From: JANJTY01 sp038257155
Lineage (GTDB): Bacteria; Pseudomonadota; Gammaproteobacteria; Xanthomonadales; Xanthomonadaceae
Direction: 5' to 3'
Assembly: GCA_038257155.1 (NCBI GenBank)
Contig: JBBSJP010000004.1
Location: forward strand, 121,311 to 185,310
Length of the DNA: 64,000 nucleotides
A program made the position numbers and the translations under genes. Each line of letters starts with the position of its first letter. The stretch's first letter is position 1. A model generated the notes under the pieces. That model searched no databases. It saw nothing but the letters and a program-made list of their open reading frames with translations, and was not told the origin of the DNA. Shown here piece by piece: positions 26,395 through 36,037 of this stretch.

Positions 26395-26724
26395 GCTTCC
26401 ATCAAACATGACCTAACCCGCTGGTTTTATTGGCCTCAAAAAGATGGAAAATGGGATCTCTGGGCTTCTTGCAGCTCCTATCGTCATCCATCACCTACCC
26501 GTTCGTGGTGAGGAGCCGTCGAGGCGCGCGCAGCGCGATCGAGAGGGCGTCTCGAACCACCTTTCGCCGGTGGTTCGAGACGCGCGGCCTCGATCTTCGG
26601 TCTCGATCCACGCTCCTCACCACGAACGGGTTCTAAAAGATGCATGTGCTTCCATCAGAAAGAACTCACCCGCTGCTTTCATGTGGTCTCAAGAGATGAA
26701 AACGGGATCTCTGGGCTTCTTGCA
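26395..26724. repeat. Composite element: long nested inverted repeat between two 77-79 bp direct repeats
   Basis: Direct repeats 26395-26473 and 26648-26724 share a similar course (start gcttccatca, end gggatctctgggcttcttgca with the last 21 positions nearly all identical). Between them is a nested hairpin: outer arms 26497-26516 and 26612-26631, a perfect 20-bp inverted repeat, and inner arms 26547-26561 and 26569-26583, a perfect 15-bp stem with a 7-nt loop. It fills the centre of the 656-bp gene-free space between the acyl-CoA dehydrogenase and glutamate dehydrogenase genes. No transposase is present. Confidence 0.85.
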
Positions 26725-26931
26725 CCAGTTTGCTCCGCGACAGCGGAACGCCAACGCGTGCTGAAAGCTCCGACTGGGGTGCCAGGTCACCGTCTGGGCC
26801 GTTGTGACGTGAACACAGGCTGACGGTACGCTTGCGTATGGCGGCTGAACACAGCGCCTTCACGCTGGCCCGCTACCCACCGCGGGGCGTATCATTTCGC
26901 GTTTAATTGACGACCTGTCGAGCCCCGCTCC

Positions 26932-29900
26932 ATGAGCCAGCACGCCGATGCTTCCGCCCCAGTCGCCCATCGACTGGATCCCGTGTTCGACGCGCTGAAG
27001 CAGGCCCTGCCTGGGCCGCGTTTCAAGGAGGCCGCGGCGTTTTCCGAGATCTTCTACCGGCGCCTGCCAGACGACGAGCTGCGCTCGCAACCGGCGGCAC
27101 ATTGGGCGGCCATGGCGACGGATTTCCTCGCCTTCATGCGCGAGCGCCGTGCCGGCTCTGCCAAGGTCCGTGTGTTCAATCCCACACTTGATGAACATGG
27201 CTGGGAGAGTCACCACACGGTGATCGAAGTCGTCAACGACGACATGCCCTTCCTGGTCGATTCGGTGGGCATGGCCGTTGCGCAGTGCGAGAAGCAGGTG
27301 CACGCCCTGATGCACCCGGTACTGATGCTGGCTCGTGATCCGGGAGGCAACCTGCTTGCTCTGGGCAAGGGTGAAAACGAGTCACTGATCTTCCTGGAAG
27401 TGGACCGTCAGTCCGAGCCCGACGAGCTGGCCCGCATCGAGCAGACCATCAGCGCCGCTCTGGCCGACGTGCGCGTGTGTGTGCAGGACTGGGCCGTGAT
27501 GCGTGAGCGCATGCAGGCCCTGAGTGAAGACTTTGCCGACCGGCCAATGCCCGAGGTATCCGAGGGCGCAGATGAGGCGCAGGAGTTCCTGCGCTGGATC
27601 GCGGATGATCATTTCACCTTTCTTGGCTATCGCGAGTACGAGGTGGTCGAGCGCGAGGGCGAGCGTGTCCTGCAGGCGATCGACGGCACTGGTCGCGGCA
27701 TCCTGCGCGAGGCGCAGCGCGCTTCCGCGCCACGTTCGCTGCGTGGCATGGCGGCGCACAAGCTGCAGAGCAGCGGCAGCGTCGATGCGCTGATCCTGAC
27801 CAAGACCAATTCGCGCTCCACGGTGCATCGTCCGGGCTACATGGACTACATCGGCGTGCTGCGATTCGATGCCAATGGCAAGCCGGTGGGCGAGCAACGC
27901 TTCCTCGGCCTTTACACTTCGGCGGCGTACAACCGCAGGCCTTGGGAAATTCCCCTGGTGCGCAAGCGTCACGAGTACGTGATGCGTCGCTCCGGACTGG
28001 GCCCGAACAGCCACAGCGGCAAGGCGCTGCGCCATATCCTGGAGAGCCTGCCGCGCGACGAGCTGTTCCAGTCGAGCGAGGAAGAATTGTTCCAGACCTG
28101 CATGGGCATCCTCGACCTGCAGGAACGCAGCCGTCCGCGCCTGTTCCTGCGCCGCGACCGCTACGGTCGATTCTTCTCGGCCCTGGCCTATATTCCGCGC
28201 GACCGTTTCAACACCGATGTGCGCCTCAAGATCGAGGCCATGTTGAAGCGCGCCTTGCACGGCGAGCGCCTGGACACCACGGTGCAGGTCGGCGAATCGC
28301 CGCTGGCCCAGCTGCACATGATCATCCGCCCGAAATCGGGCGAGGCCGTGGAAGTCGACACCGCAGATCTGGAGACCAAACTCACCCAGATCGTGCGCAA
28401 CTGGCACGACGAACTGCGCGAGCTGCTGGTGACGCGGCACGGCGAAGAGCGCGGCCTGAAGCTTGCCAATCGTTTCGGCAAGGCGCTGCCGACCGGCTAC
28501 ATCGAAGACGTCACGCCCTGGGTGGCAGCGTCCGACGTGGAACATGCCGCCAGCCTGCGCCACACCGATGAGCTGCGTCTCAGCCTCTATCGCTCGCGTC
28601 GCAAGGATGGCCTGCTGCGTTTCAAGCTTTTCCGTCTCGGCACTGCCATTCCGCTGTCCGATGCGCTGCCGATGATGGAGGACATGGGCCTGCGCATCCT
28701 GGCCGAGCATCCCTACGAGATGGCCTTGTCCGGTGGATCGATCTTCATTTCGGATTTCGAAGTGCAGCCGGTCGGCGGCGACGTCGACGTCGAGCAGTCG
28801 CGTGAGCGTTTCGAGAACGCCTTCGAGAAGGTCTGGCGCGGCCAGGCCGAAAGCGACGGATTCAATCGCCTGATTCTCAGCGCGGGTCTGGACTGGCGCC
28901 AGGTTGCGATGTTGCGCGGCTACTGCAAGTACCTGCAGCAGGCCGGCGTGCCCTTCTCGCAGCCCTACATGGAAGAGGCGCTGGGACGTTACCCACTTAT
29001 TGCTCGCCTGTTGGTGGAATATTTCGAGGCACGCTTCGAGCCGGGTCGCGACGAGCCGGGCAAGGGCAGCGAAGCGGCAAAGCGTGCGCTGCAGAAGTCC
29101 CTGGAAGCGGTCACACCGGAAGATCGCCTGAAGCAGGTCGCCACCATCATCGAAGAGGTCGCCTATGCGCGCGGCCTGGATCGCGAGGCGCAGAACGATG
29201 CCGCGCTGGATGCCATCTGCATCCTGCTCGACGACGTTGCCAGCCTCGATGAGGACCGCATCCTGCGCAGCTTCAAGGGCATGATCGGCGCCACCCTGCG
29301 GACCAACTTCTTCCAGCTCAAGGACGGCAAGCCGCGCGACTGGATCAGCTTCAAGTTCGACCCCGCCAAGGTGCCCGAGCTGCCCAAGCCGCGCCCGTTC
29401 CGCGAGATCTTCGTGTATTCGCCGCGCGTCGAGGGCGTACATCTGCGCTACGGGCCGGTGGCCCGCGGCGGCCTGCGCTGGTCGGACCGGCGCGAGGACT
29501 TCCGCACCGAGGTGCTCGGCCTGGTCAAGGCACAGATGGTGAAGAACACCGTGATCGTGCCGGTGGGCGCGAAGGGTGGTTTCTTCGTCAAGCGGCCACC
29601 GCAGGGTGGTGATCGCGACGCGCAGTTGGCCGAAGGCATTGCCTGCTACCGCAGCTTCATCAATGGCCTGCTCGACATCACCGACAACCTGGTCGATGGC
29701 GCTCTGGTTCACCCGGACGGTGTCGTGCGCCACGACGGCGATGATCCTTACCTGGTGGTGGCAGCCGACAAGGGCACCGCGACCTTCTCCGACATTGCCA
29801 ACGCGATTTCCGAGGAACATGGTTTCTGGATGGGTGACGCATTCGCCTCCGGAGGCTCGGTGGGTTACGACCACAAGGGCATGGGCATCACCGCCAAGGG

Positions 29901-31872
29901 CGGCTGGGAGAGCGTCAAGCGCCACTTCCGCGCCATGGGTCGCGACAGCCAGAAGCAGGACTTCACCTGTGTCGGCATTGGCGACATGTCGGGCGACGTG
30001 TTCGGCAACGGCATGTTGCTTTCGAAGCACATCCGCCTGGTCGCCGCCTTCGATCACCGCCACATCTTCATCGATCCCAATCCGGATTCGGCGCGCAGTT
30101 TCATCGAACGCGAGCGCATGTTCGCCGTGCCGCGTTCGAGCTGGGCCGATTACGACGCCAGCCTGATCTCTGTCGGCGGCGGGATCTACCCGCGCTCGGC
30201 CAAGCTGATTCCGCTAAGTGACCAGGCCAAGGCGGTGCTGGGGATCGACCCGTCGGTGCAGCAGATGTCGCCGAACGAGTTGCTCAGCGCGATCCTCAAG
30301 GCACCGGTGGACCTGCTCTGGAACGGTGGCATCGGCACCTATGTGAAGTCGGCCGGCGAAACCCATGCCGATGTCGGCGACCGCGCCAACAATGCGATCC
30401 GGGTGAACGGTGGCGAACTGCGCTGCAAGGTGATTGGCGAGGGCGGCAACCTGGGATTCACCCAGCTTGGCCGTATCGAGGCCGCGCTGCATGGCGTGCT
30501 GCTCAATACCGACTTCATCGACAACTCGGCCGGTGTGGACACGTCCGACCACGAGGTCAACATCAAGATCCTGCTGAACGACGCGATGCAGCGTGGTGAG
30601 CTCAGCCTGGAGGACCGCAACGCCCTGCTGGTGCAGATGACCGACGAGGTCGAGCAGCTGGTGCTGTTCGACAACTACCGGCAGAACCAGGCGATCAGCC
30701 TGATGGAGCGCATGAGTGCGGCGCGCATTGGCTCCAAGCAGCACTTCATCCGTATGCTCGAAGCGCAGGGCCTGCTGGATCGCCAGCTCGAGTACCTGCC
30801 CTCGGACGCCGAGTTTGCCGAGCGCAAGGCCCGTGGCCAGGGCCTGACCCGGCCGGAACTGTCGATCCTGCTGTCCTACGCCAAGATCGTGGTGTTCCAG
30901 CAGCTGCTCGACTCCGACGTGCCCGAGGATGCCTATCTCTCGGCCGAACTGGCGCGCTATTTCCCGGAGCCGCTGCGCGAGCGCTTTGGCGAGCACATGC
31001 AGCGTCACCGCCTGCGCCGCGAGATCATTGCCACTGCGGTGACCAACTCGACCATCAATCGCATGGGTGCCACCTTCATGCTGCGCATGCAGGAAGATAC
31101 CGGCGAGAGCACCGCCGAGGTCGCCAAGGCGTTCACTGCGGCGCGCGAGATTCTTGATGCGCGCGGCATGTGGGCCGGGATTGATGCGCTCGACCAGCAG
31201 GTGCATGAGACTGCCCAACTCGATGCCCTGAACGAGATCTGGTCGGTGCTTCGCGTAATGACGCGCTGGCTCTTGAATCGTCCCGGCGGTCGGCCGGGCA
31301 TCGCCGGCCTGGTGGATCGTTACAAGCCGGGCATGGACCGCCTGCGGCAGAACCTCGGCGGCGTGCTTGCGCCTTCGGTGCGCGACGAACTGCGCGACGA
31401 CCGCGCGCGCTGGCTGGAGCTGGGCTTCCCGCAGGATCTGGCCGAGCAGGTCGCGTCGCTGCGTTTCCTGGTCTCGGCGCTCGATGTGATCGAGGTCGCG
31501 TTGGAAAAGAACCTGGAAGTGCGTGGCGTGGCGCGGGTCTATTCGGAACTGGGCGAAGCCCTGTACCTGAAGTGGCTGCTGGAGAAGATCGAAGAGCTGC
31601 CGGTCGAGGGTCGATGGCATGCGCATGCACGCGGCGTGCTGCGCGATGAACTGCAGTCGCAGCAAAGCGCCCTGGTCAGCCAGATACTTGTCAGCCATGC
31701 CGACATCGATGCCGATGTACGCGTTTCGCGTTGGCTGGAGACCGGCGATGCGTCGCTGCGCTACACCCTCAACATGTTTGCCGACATGCGCAGCCAACGC
31801 GCCATGGATTACCCCATGGTGCAGGTGGCGGTGCGCCGACTTGCGCAGTTGGCGGCGTCCGGCGGTCGCTGA
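26932..31872 (+). CDS. gdhB: NAD-specific glutamate dehydrogenase, large 180-kDa class
   Basis: Oxidative deamination of glutamate to 2-oxoglutarate with NAD+, mainly catabolic. 1646 residues, close to the 1600-1650 of this class in Pseudomonas and Streptomyces. Long N-terminal ACT-like regulatory region, then the catalytic core in the C-terminal half: lysine loop GAKGGFFVKRPP (about residue 881), the substrate segment GLRWSDRREDFRTEV, and the nucleotide-binding part around GIGDMSGDVFGNGML. The C-terminal helical domain is complete. The ATG at 26932 has no strong ribosome site. The large N-terminal region is known to mediate allosteric control (amino acids) in other members; which effectors act here is unknown. 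It stands as a single gene. Confidence 0.96.
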   Translation: MSQHADASAPVAHRLDPVFDALKQALPGPRFKEAAAFSEIFYRRLPDDELRSQPAAHWAAMATDFLAFMRERRAGSAKVRVFNPTLDEHGWESHHTVIEVVNDDMPFLVDSVGMAVAQCEKQVHALMHPVLMLARDPGGNLLALGKGENESLIFLEVDRQSEPDELARIEQTISAALADVRVCVQDWAVMRERMQALSEDFADRPMPEVSEGADEAQEFLRWIADDHFTFLGYREYEVVEREGERVLQAIDGTGRGILREAQRASAPRSLRGMAAHKLQSSGSVDALILTKTNSRSTVHRPGYMDYIGVLRFDANGKPVGEQRFLGLYTSAAYNRRPWEIPLVRKRHEYVMRRSGLGPNSHSGKALRHILESLPRDELFQSSEEELFQTCMGILDLQERSRPRLFLRRDRYGRFFSALAYIPRDRFNTDVRLKIEAMLKRALHGERLDTTVQVGESPLAQLHMIIRPKSGEAVEVDTADLETKLTQIVRNWHDELRELLVTRHGEERGLKLANRFGKALPTGYIEDVTPWVAASDVEHAASLRHTDELRLSLYRSRRKDGLLRFKLFRLGTAIPLSDALPMMEDMGLRILAEHPYEMALSGGSIFISDFEVQPVGGDVDVEQSRERFENAFEKVWRGQAESDGFNRLILSAGLDWRQVAMLRGYCKYLQQAGVPFSQPYMEEALGRYPLIARLLVEYFEARFEPGRDEPGKGSEAAKRALQKSLEAVTPEDRLKQVATIIEEVAYARGLDREAQNDAALDAICILLDDVASLDEDRILRSFKGMIGATLRTNFFQLKDGKPRDWISFKFDPAKVPELPKPRPFREIFVYSPRVEGVHLRYGPVARGGLRWSDRREDFRTEVLGLVKAQMVKNTVIVPVGAKGGFFVKRPPQGGDRDAQLAEGIACYRSFINGLLDITDNLVDGALVHPDGVVRHDGDDPYLVVAADKGTATFSDIANAISEEHGFWMGDAFASGGSVGYDHKGMGITAKGGWESVKRHFRAMGRDSQKQDFTCVGIGDMSGDVFGNGMLLSKHIRLVAAFDHRHIFIDPNPDSARSFIERERMFAVPRSSWADYDASLISVGGGIYPRSAKLIPLSDQAKAVLGIDPSVQQMSPNELLSAILKAPVDLLWNGGIGTYVKSAGETHADVGDRANNAIRVNGGELRCKVIGEGGNLGFTQLGRIEAALHGVLLNTDFIDNSAGVDTSDHEVNIKILLNDAMQRGELSLEDRNALLVQMTDEVEQLVLFDNYRQNQAISLMERMSAARIGSKQHFIRMLEAQGLLDRQLEYLPSDAEFAERKARGQGLTRPELSILLSYAKIVVFQQLLDSDVPEDAYLSAELARYFPEPLRERFGEHMQRHRLRREIIATAVTNSTINRMGATFMLRMQEDTGESTAEVAKAFTAAREILDARGMWAGIDALDQQVHETAQLDALNEIWSVLRVMTRWLLNRPGGRPGIAGLVDRYKPGMDRLRQNLGGVLAPSVRDELRDDRARWLELGFPQDLAEQVASLRFLVSALDVIEVALEKNLEVRGVARVYSELGEALYLKWLLEKIEELPVEGRWHAHARGVLRDELQSQQSALVSQILVSHADIDADVRVSRWLETGDASLRYTLNMFADMRSQRAMDYPMVQVAVRRLAQLAASGGR

Positions 31873-31878
31873 GCTCAC

Positions 31879-31990
31879 GTAGGGTGGGCCTTGGCCCACC
31901 GCGGCACGCCGCGTTTTCGCGCTGGTAGGGTGGGCCTCGGCCCACCGATTCCGTGATCATTCGGCAATGGTGGGCCAAGGCCCACCCTAC
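31879..31990. repeat. Three copies of a gtgggcc palindrome, outer two inverted
   Basis: gtagggtgggccttggcc-type units at 31879-31900 and 31925-31946 are direct, and 31969-31990 is the perfect 22-bp reverse complement of the first. Each unit is itself a palindrome (gtgggcc/ggcccac). The block spans the space between the glutamate dehydrogenase stop and the end of the convergent amidase gene, so it may serve as a bidirectional transcript end. Confidence 0.85.
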
Positions 31991-31996
31991 TTAGCG

Positions 31997-32590
31997 TCAG
32001 GGCTGCAGCCGTTCCAACCCACTCGCCTCGATCACCCGATCCCACGGAAACAGCGGCCCCGGATCGCGTTTGCGACGCACCTGTTGCGTGGCGTCGTCAG
32101 TGGCCGGCACCTCGGTGGTGTCCAGCTCTTCGTGCCCGGCAATGAATCGCAGGGCCGGCAGCTCCTGTTTCAGCATTCCGAGCAGCGCTATCAGGGCCAC
32201 GACCTGCGCTTCGCTGTATGGCTCTTCCATCGCCTGCTGGCGCGAGTCCAGCCAGTCAGGGAAGCGCCCACGATTGACCAGTTCGATGCCGATCGAGCGC
32301 GGGTTGTAGCCCCGGGTATGGTGCGCGACGCGTTCGGGCCTTACCCAACGGTGCAGGCTGCCGTCGCGGTCGATGTAGTAGTGGCCGCTGTTTCCGGTGC
32401 CGCTGGCATACGCTTCGCGCTCGCCGTACTCGCGCGCCACGCCCAGATCCGGCAGCTCGGTGCAGTGGATCACGATCAGGTCGATATCCGACAGCGGGCG
32501 CGCCTCCAGCCGCAACTCGTAGGGCAGGGCGTCGATCTGGATCGGTGGCAACGGTGGCAGGTCGGGCAGCATCGGCCCGCATGCTAGCAT
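31997..32590 (-). CDS. N-acetylmuramoyl-L-alanine amidase, Amidase_2 (AmpD-like)
   Basis: Zinc amidase acting on murein or anhydro-muropeptides. The Amidase_2 fold is visible: LIVIHCTELP (first zinc His), GHYYIDRDGSLHRWV, the ERVAHHTRGYNPRSIGIELV block, and the RKRDPGPLFPW end with the Asp zinc ligand. No signal peptide is convincing (MLACGPMLPDLPP), so it may be cytoplasmic like AmpD and recycle cell wall; the start could also be ATG at 32572. It is divergent from the MOSC operon with about 30-50 bp between starts. A link to beta-lactamase control cannot be judged, as no ampC/ampR is in the window. Confidence 0.9.
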   Translation of the reverse strand: MLACGPMLPDLPPLPPIQIDALPYELRLEARPLSDIDLIVIHCTELPDLGVAREYGEREAYASGTGNSGHYYIDRDGSLHRWVRPERVAHHTRGYNPRSIGIELVNRGRFPDWLDSRQQAMEEPYSEAQVVALIALLGMLKQELPALRFIAGHEELDTTEVPATDDATQQVRRKRDPGPLFPWDRVIEASGLERLQP

Positions 32591-32620
32591 CGCGCGGATT
32601 TTTCATGGTTTGACCGCGAC

Positions 32621-33121
32621 ATGCCGCCTGCTCCCGATTCCGAACTTTCGCGCCTGATGGCGCGCCTGCCGCGTGCCGGCCGGGTGCAATGGATCGGCCT
32701 GCGCCCCGCCCGCGAGGTGGCCATGCACGAGGTCGAGGCGGTTCAAGCCATCACCGGCAAGGGCCTCGTTGGTGATCGCTACGCGTCGGCTTCGGGCAAG
32801 CGCGGCGTGACCCTTATCCAGGCCGAACATCTGCCAGCCGTTGCTGCGCTGAGCGGTCTTGAGCGGGTAGCACCGAGCATACTGCGTCGCAATATCGTGG
32901 TGGCCGGACTGCCGCTGCTGGCGCTGAAGGGCATGCGCTTCCGCATCGGCGAAGCCCTGCTGGAGGGCACCGGCCCCTGCGACCCCTGCTCGCGCATGGA
33001 AGTGGCACTTGGCGAAGGTGGCTACAACGCGATGCGCGGCCATGGCGGCATCACAGCGCGGGTGCTGGAGGGCGGTTGGATAAGGTTGGGCGATTCGGTA
33101 GCGAAGGAGCAGCAGGAATGA
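32621..33121 (+). CDS. MOSC domain protein
   Basis: A 166-residue stand-alone MOSC (molybdenum cofactor sulfurase C-terminal) protein. The family pattern is seen: GKGLVGDRYA near 48, GVTLIQAEHL, RRNIVVAG and the conserved Cys region GPCDPCSRMEVALGEG with GHGGITARVL. MOSC proteins are thought to carry sulfur or bind a molybdenum cofactor (YiiM reduces hydroxylated purines). No YiiM-type beta-barrel extension is present. Its stop overlaps the start of the hydrolase gene (ATGA), which in turn overlaps rlmKL. Confidence 0.92.
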   Translation: MPPAPDSELSRLMARLPRAGRVQWIGLRPAREVAMHEVEAVQAITGKGLVGDRYASASGKRGVTLIQAEHLPAVAALSGLERVAPSILRRNIVVAGLPLLALKGMRFRIGEALLEGTGPCDPCSRMEVALGEGGYNAMRGHGGITARVLEGGWIRLGDSVAKEQQE

Positions 33122-33633
33122 GCAAGGGACATGTGATTCTTTCGCACGGGCTGAACAGCAGTCCGGACGCGACCAAGGTGACCGCCATGGCGGAAGTGGC
33201 CGAGTCGCTTGGCTGGACCACAGAGCGCCCCGACTACAGCGACCTCGACGCCAGTGGCGACATACTCAAGCTGCACGACCGCCTGGAGCGCCTTGTGCAG
33301 CATGCGCGTGCCGTGAAGGGCCCCTTGGTTCTGGCAGGCTCCAGCATGGGTGCCTTTATTTCGGCCCTGGCGTCGCTGCAGGTCGACTGTCTCGGCTTGC
33401 ACCTGCTGGTGCCACCGCCGCGCCTGCAGGGTTTTCCCCTGATGCTGGATGCGGCCAAGGTGCCGACTGAAATCATCCACGCCTGGAACGACGAACTGAT
33501 TCCTGCCGCCGACGTGATTGCCTGGGCGCAGGCACGCGGGGCGCGCCTGATCCTGGTTCCCGACGGGCATCGCCTGGAAAGGCATGTCGACTATTGCGCG
33601 CAGGCCTTCGGCCGCTTCCTGGCATCGCTATGA
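33118..33633 (+). CDS. Small alpha/beta hydrolase (YqiA/RBBP9-like)
   Basis: 171 residues from the ATG at 33118, which shares ATGA with the MOSC stop. The catalytic triad can be placed: Ser in AGSSMGAF (GxSxG), Asp in WNDELIP and His in PDGHRLERH. HLVLSHG-like start (VILSHGLNSSPDA) forms the oxyanion side. Such compact hydrolases are usually esterases of unknown substrate. Coupled on both sides by start-stop overlaps, it is the middle gene of a three-gene operon. Confidence 0.88.
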   Translation: MSKGHVILSHGLNSSPDATKVTAMAEVAESLGWTTERPDYSDLDASGDILKLHDRLERLVQHARAVKGPLVLAGSSMGAFISALASLQVDCLGLHLLVPPPRLQGFPLMLDAAKVPTEIIHAWNDELIPAADVIAWAQARGARLILVPDGHRLERHVDYCAQAFGRFLASL

Positions 33634-35768
33634 AATTCTTTCTTCCCTGCGCCAAAGGTCTTGAGTACCTGCTGGCTGATGAACTGGCTGCCCTGGGGGC
33701 CGAAAAGTCCACCGCCGCGCGCGCCGGTGCCAATGCCGATGGCGAGGACGAGTTCATCTATCGCGCCCTGCTGCATTCGCGTCTCGCCAGCCGCGTGCTT
33801 TGGCCGCTTGCCGAGTTCGCATGCCCTGACGAAGCGGCGCTGTACGCTGCAGCGGGCGAGATCGACTGGCAGCAGCATCTGGATCCCGAAGGCACGCTGG
33901 CGATCGATGCGAATGTCTCGGGCACCGGCATCACCCACGCGCGCTTTGCCGCCCTGCGGGTGAAGGACGCCATCGTCGACCAGATCCGCGAGCGCTGCGG
34001 AACGCGCCCTTCGGTCGATGTCGATGAGCCCGATCTGCGCATCAACCTGGCCGTGCGCAAGGGCCGCGGCGTACTGTCGGTGGACCTGGGCAGCGGCAGC
34101 CTGCACCGCCGCGGCTGGCGGCGCGAGCAGGGCGAGGCGCCCTTGAAGGAAACCCTGGCCGCGGCCGTGCTGCTGCGCGGCGGCTGGCCGGCCATCGCGC
34201 GCGAGGACGGCGCCCTGCTCGATCCGATGTGCGGCTCGGGCACTCTTCTGATTGAAGGAGCGCTGATGGCCGCCGATGTCGCGCCGGGTCTGGCGCGTCA
34301 CGCCAATTCACCGCCGACGCGCTGGAAAGGCTTCGATACCGATTTGTGGCAGCGGTTGCGCGAGGAGGCTGAGGTGCGTGCGAAGGACGGTTTGGCCGCG
34401 CTCAAACCGGTTTTCTACGGCAGCGATCTGGACCCGCACGCGATCCGCGCCGCCAGCCACAATGCGATGGCGGCCGGGCTTGGCGACCTGATCCATTTCG
34501 ATCGCTGCGACATTGCGCAGTTGAGGACACCGCCGGTACCGAACGGCCTGGTGGTCTGCAATCCGCCCTACGACGCGCGCCTGGCCGCCGACCCGGCCCT
34601 GTATCGAAGCATTGGCAAGGCCCTGATGAACGCGGTGCCGGACTGGAGCGCGGCCCTGCTGTGTGGCGATCGCGAGCTGGCGCACGCCACGGGCCTGCGC
34701 GCCGAAAAGTCCTATCCGATGTTCAATGGTGCGCTGGAGTGCAGCCTGATCATCTGTCGTCCCATCAAACCGCCGCAGCGCGAGGCGCGCCCGCCGCAGC
34801 CGCTGTCCGAAGGCGCGCAGATGGTGGCCAACCGGCTACGCAAGAACCTGCGCAATCTGAAGAACTGGAGGGAGCGCGAGGGGGTGACCTGTTACCGCGC
34901 CTACGATGCCGACCTGCCCGAGTATTCCGCCGCCATCGATGTCTATGTCGAGGACGGCGGGGAGTCGCGCACCTTCCTGCATATCCAGGAGTACGAGGCG
35001 CCAAAGGAAATCCCCGAGGCCGATACGAGGCGGCGCCTGGGCGAACTGGTACGCGCCGCGACCGAGGTGTTCGCACTGCCGCGCGAGCAGATCGCAATCA
35101 AGACGCGTTCGCGCGGCCGCGGTGGCGAGAAGTACGGTCGCATGGACACGCGCGGTGAGTTCGTCACGGTGCGCGAGGGCGCAGCGCAGCTGCGGGTGAA
35201 CCTGTTCGATTACCTCGACACCGGCCTGTTCCTGGACCACCGCCCGATGCGCCTGCGCCTGGCGCGCGATGCGAAGGACAAACGCTTCCTCAACCTGTTC
35301 GGCTATACCGGCGCGGCGACAGCGCATGCAGCCTTGGGCGGCGCCGCGAGCACCACCACGGTCGACCTGTCCGGCACGTATCTGGAGTGGTGCACGCAGA
35401 ACCTTGCGCTGAATGGTTTCGCGGGCGGACAACACCGCATGGTGCAGGCCGACGTGATGGCCTGGCTGCAGGCCGAGCGCACGCAATATGACCTCATATT
35501 CTGCGACCCGCCGACCTTCTCCAATTCAGCGCGCGCGCAGGATTTCGACGTGCAGAAGGATCAGCTGCGCCTGCTGCGTCTGGCTGTTTCTCGCCTTGCA
35601 CCGGGCGGCCTGCTGATCTTCAGCAACAACTTCCGTCGCTTCCGGCTTGACGAGCAGGGCGTGGCCGAATTCGCCGAGATCCGCGAGATCAGCCGCGACA
35701 CGATCCCCACCGATTTTGCGCGCGATGCCAAGATTCATCGGTGCTGGGAGCTGCGGGCGCTGGCGTAG
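33630..35768 (+). CDS. rlmKL: Bifunctional 23S rRNA methyltransferase RlmKL
   Basis: Makes m2G2445 (RlmL half) and m7G2069 (RlmK half) of 23S rRNA. 712 aa, near the 702 of E. coli. Parts in order: THUMP domain (about 45-155), RlmL methyltransferase with the guanine-N2 motif VVCNPPYDARLA near 309, then the RlmK Rossmann domain (FLNLFGYTGAATAHAAL near 553) with FCDPPTFSNS near 624. Its ATG overlaps the hydrolase stop (ATGA at 33630-33633). The fused form is typical of gammaproteobacteria, which supports the taxonomic call. Confidence 0.96.
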   Translation: MKFFLPCAKGLEYLLADELAALGAEKSTAARAGANADGEDEFIYRALLHSRLASRVLWPLAEFACPDEAALYAAAGEIDWQQHLDPEGTLAIDANVSGTGITHARFAALRVKDAIVDQIRERCGTRPSVDVDEPDLRINLAVRKGRGVLSVDLGSGSLHRRGWRREQGEAPLKETLAAAVLLRGGWPAIAREDGALLDPMCGSGTLLIEGALMAADVAPGLARHANSPPTRWKGFDTDLWQRLREEAEVRAKDGLAALKPVFYGSDLDPHAIRAASHNAMAAGLGDLIHFDRCDIAQLRTPPVPNGLVVCNPPYDARLAADPALYRSIGKALMNAVPDWSAALLCGDRELAHATGLRAEKSYPMFNGALECSLIICRPIKPPQREARPPQPLSEGAQMVANRLRKNLRNLKNWREREGVTCYRAYDADLPEYSAAIDVYVEDGGESRTFLHIQEYEAPKEIPEADTRRRLGELVRAATEVFALPREQIAIKTRSRGRGGEKYGRMDTRGEFVTVREGAAQLRVNLFDYLDTGLFLDHRPMRLRLARDAKDKRFLNLFGYTGAATAHAALGGAASTTTVDLSGTYLEWCTQNLALNGFAGGQHRMVQADVMAWLQAERTQYDLIFCDPPTFSNSARAQDFDVQKDQLRLLRLAVSRLAPGGLLIFSNNFRRFRLDEQGVAEFAEIREISRDTIPTDFARDAKIHRCWELRALA

Positions 35769-35818
35769 CAGGATGGTGTGAACATCCCCGATGTCACCGA
35801 AGCAAGGCGCGCTCTACT

Positions 35819-35844
35819 GTGGAGCGCACCCTGTGCGCGACCGG
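35819..35844. repeat. Short hairpin element, copy 2
   Basis: Stem gcgcac (35824-35829) / gtgcgc (35833-35838) then gaccgggat, matching copy 1 at 26310-26337 in flanks but with a compensated stem. Located in the 269-bp space between rlmKL and the diguanylate cyclase gene. Confidence 0.65.
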
Positions 35845-36037
35845 GATGCTTCAATCACGCTGGGTGGCTTTGGATCGCCGCAGCCTGCAGTCGTCTACAA
35901 GCTTGGCTCCTGCAGAAAGAGGGCATCGCTCTCTTGTAGACGCGCTCCTGGGTGCCTGGAGATTGATCAGCTCCAAACGGCATGGGGCACTACACTCGAC
36001 GAAGGCGCCACCACGCGTCCCGACAAGGAGCAGGACA

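Noticed and set aside
27382..30063. 893-codon open frame on the minus strand inside the glutamate dehydrogenase gene
   Set aside because: It is antisense to a clearly conserved gene, has low-complexity composition typical of high-GC shadows and no family motif.
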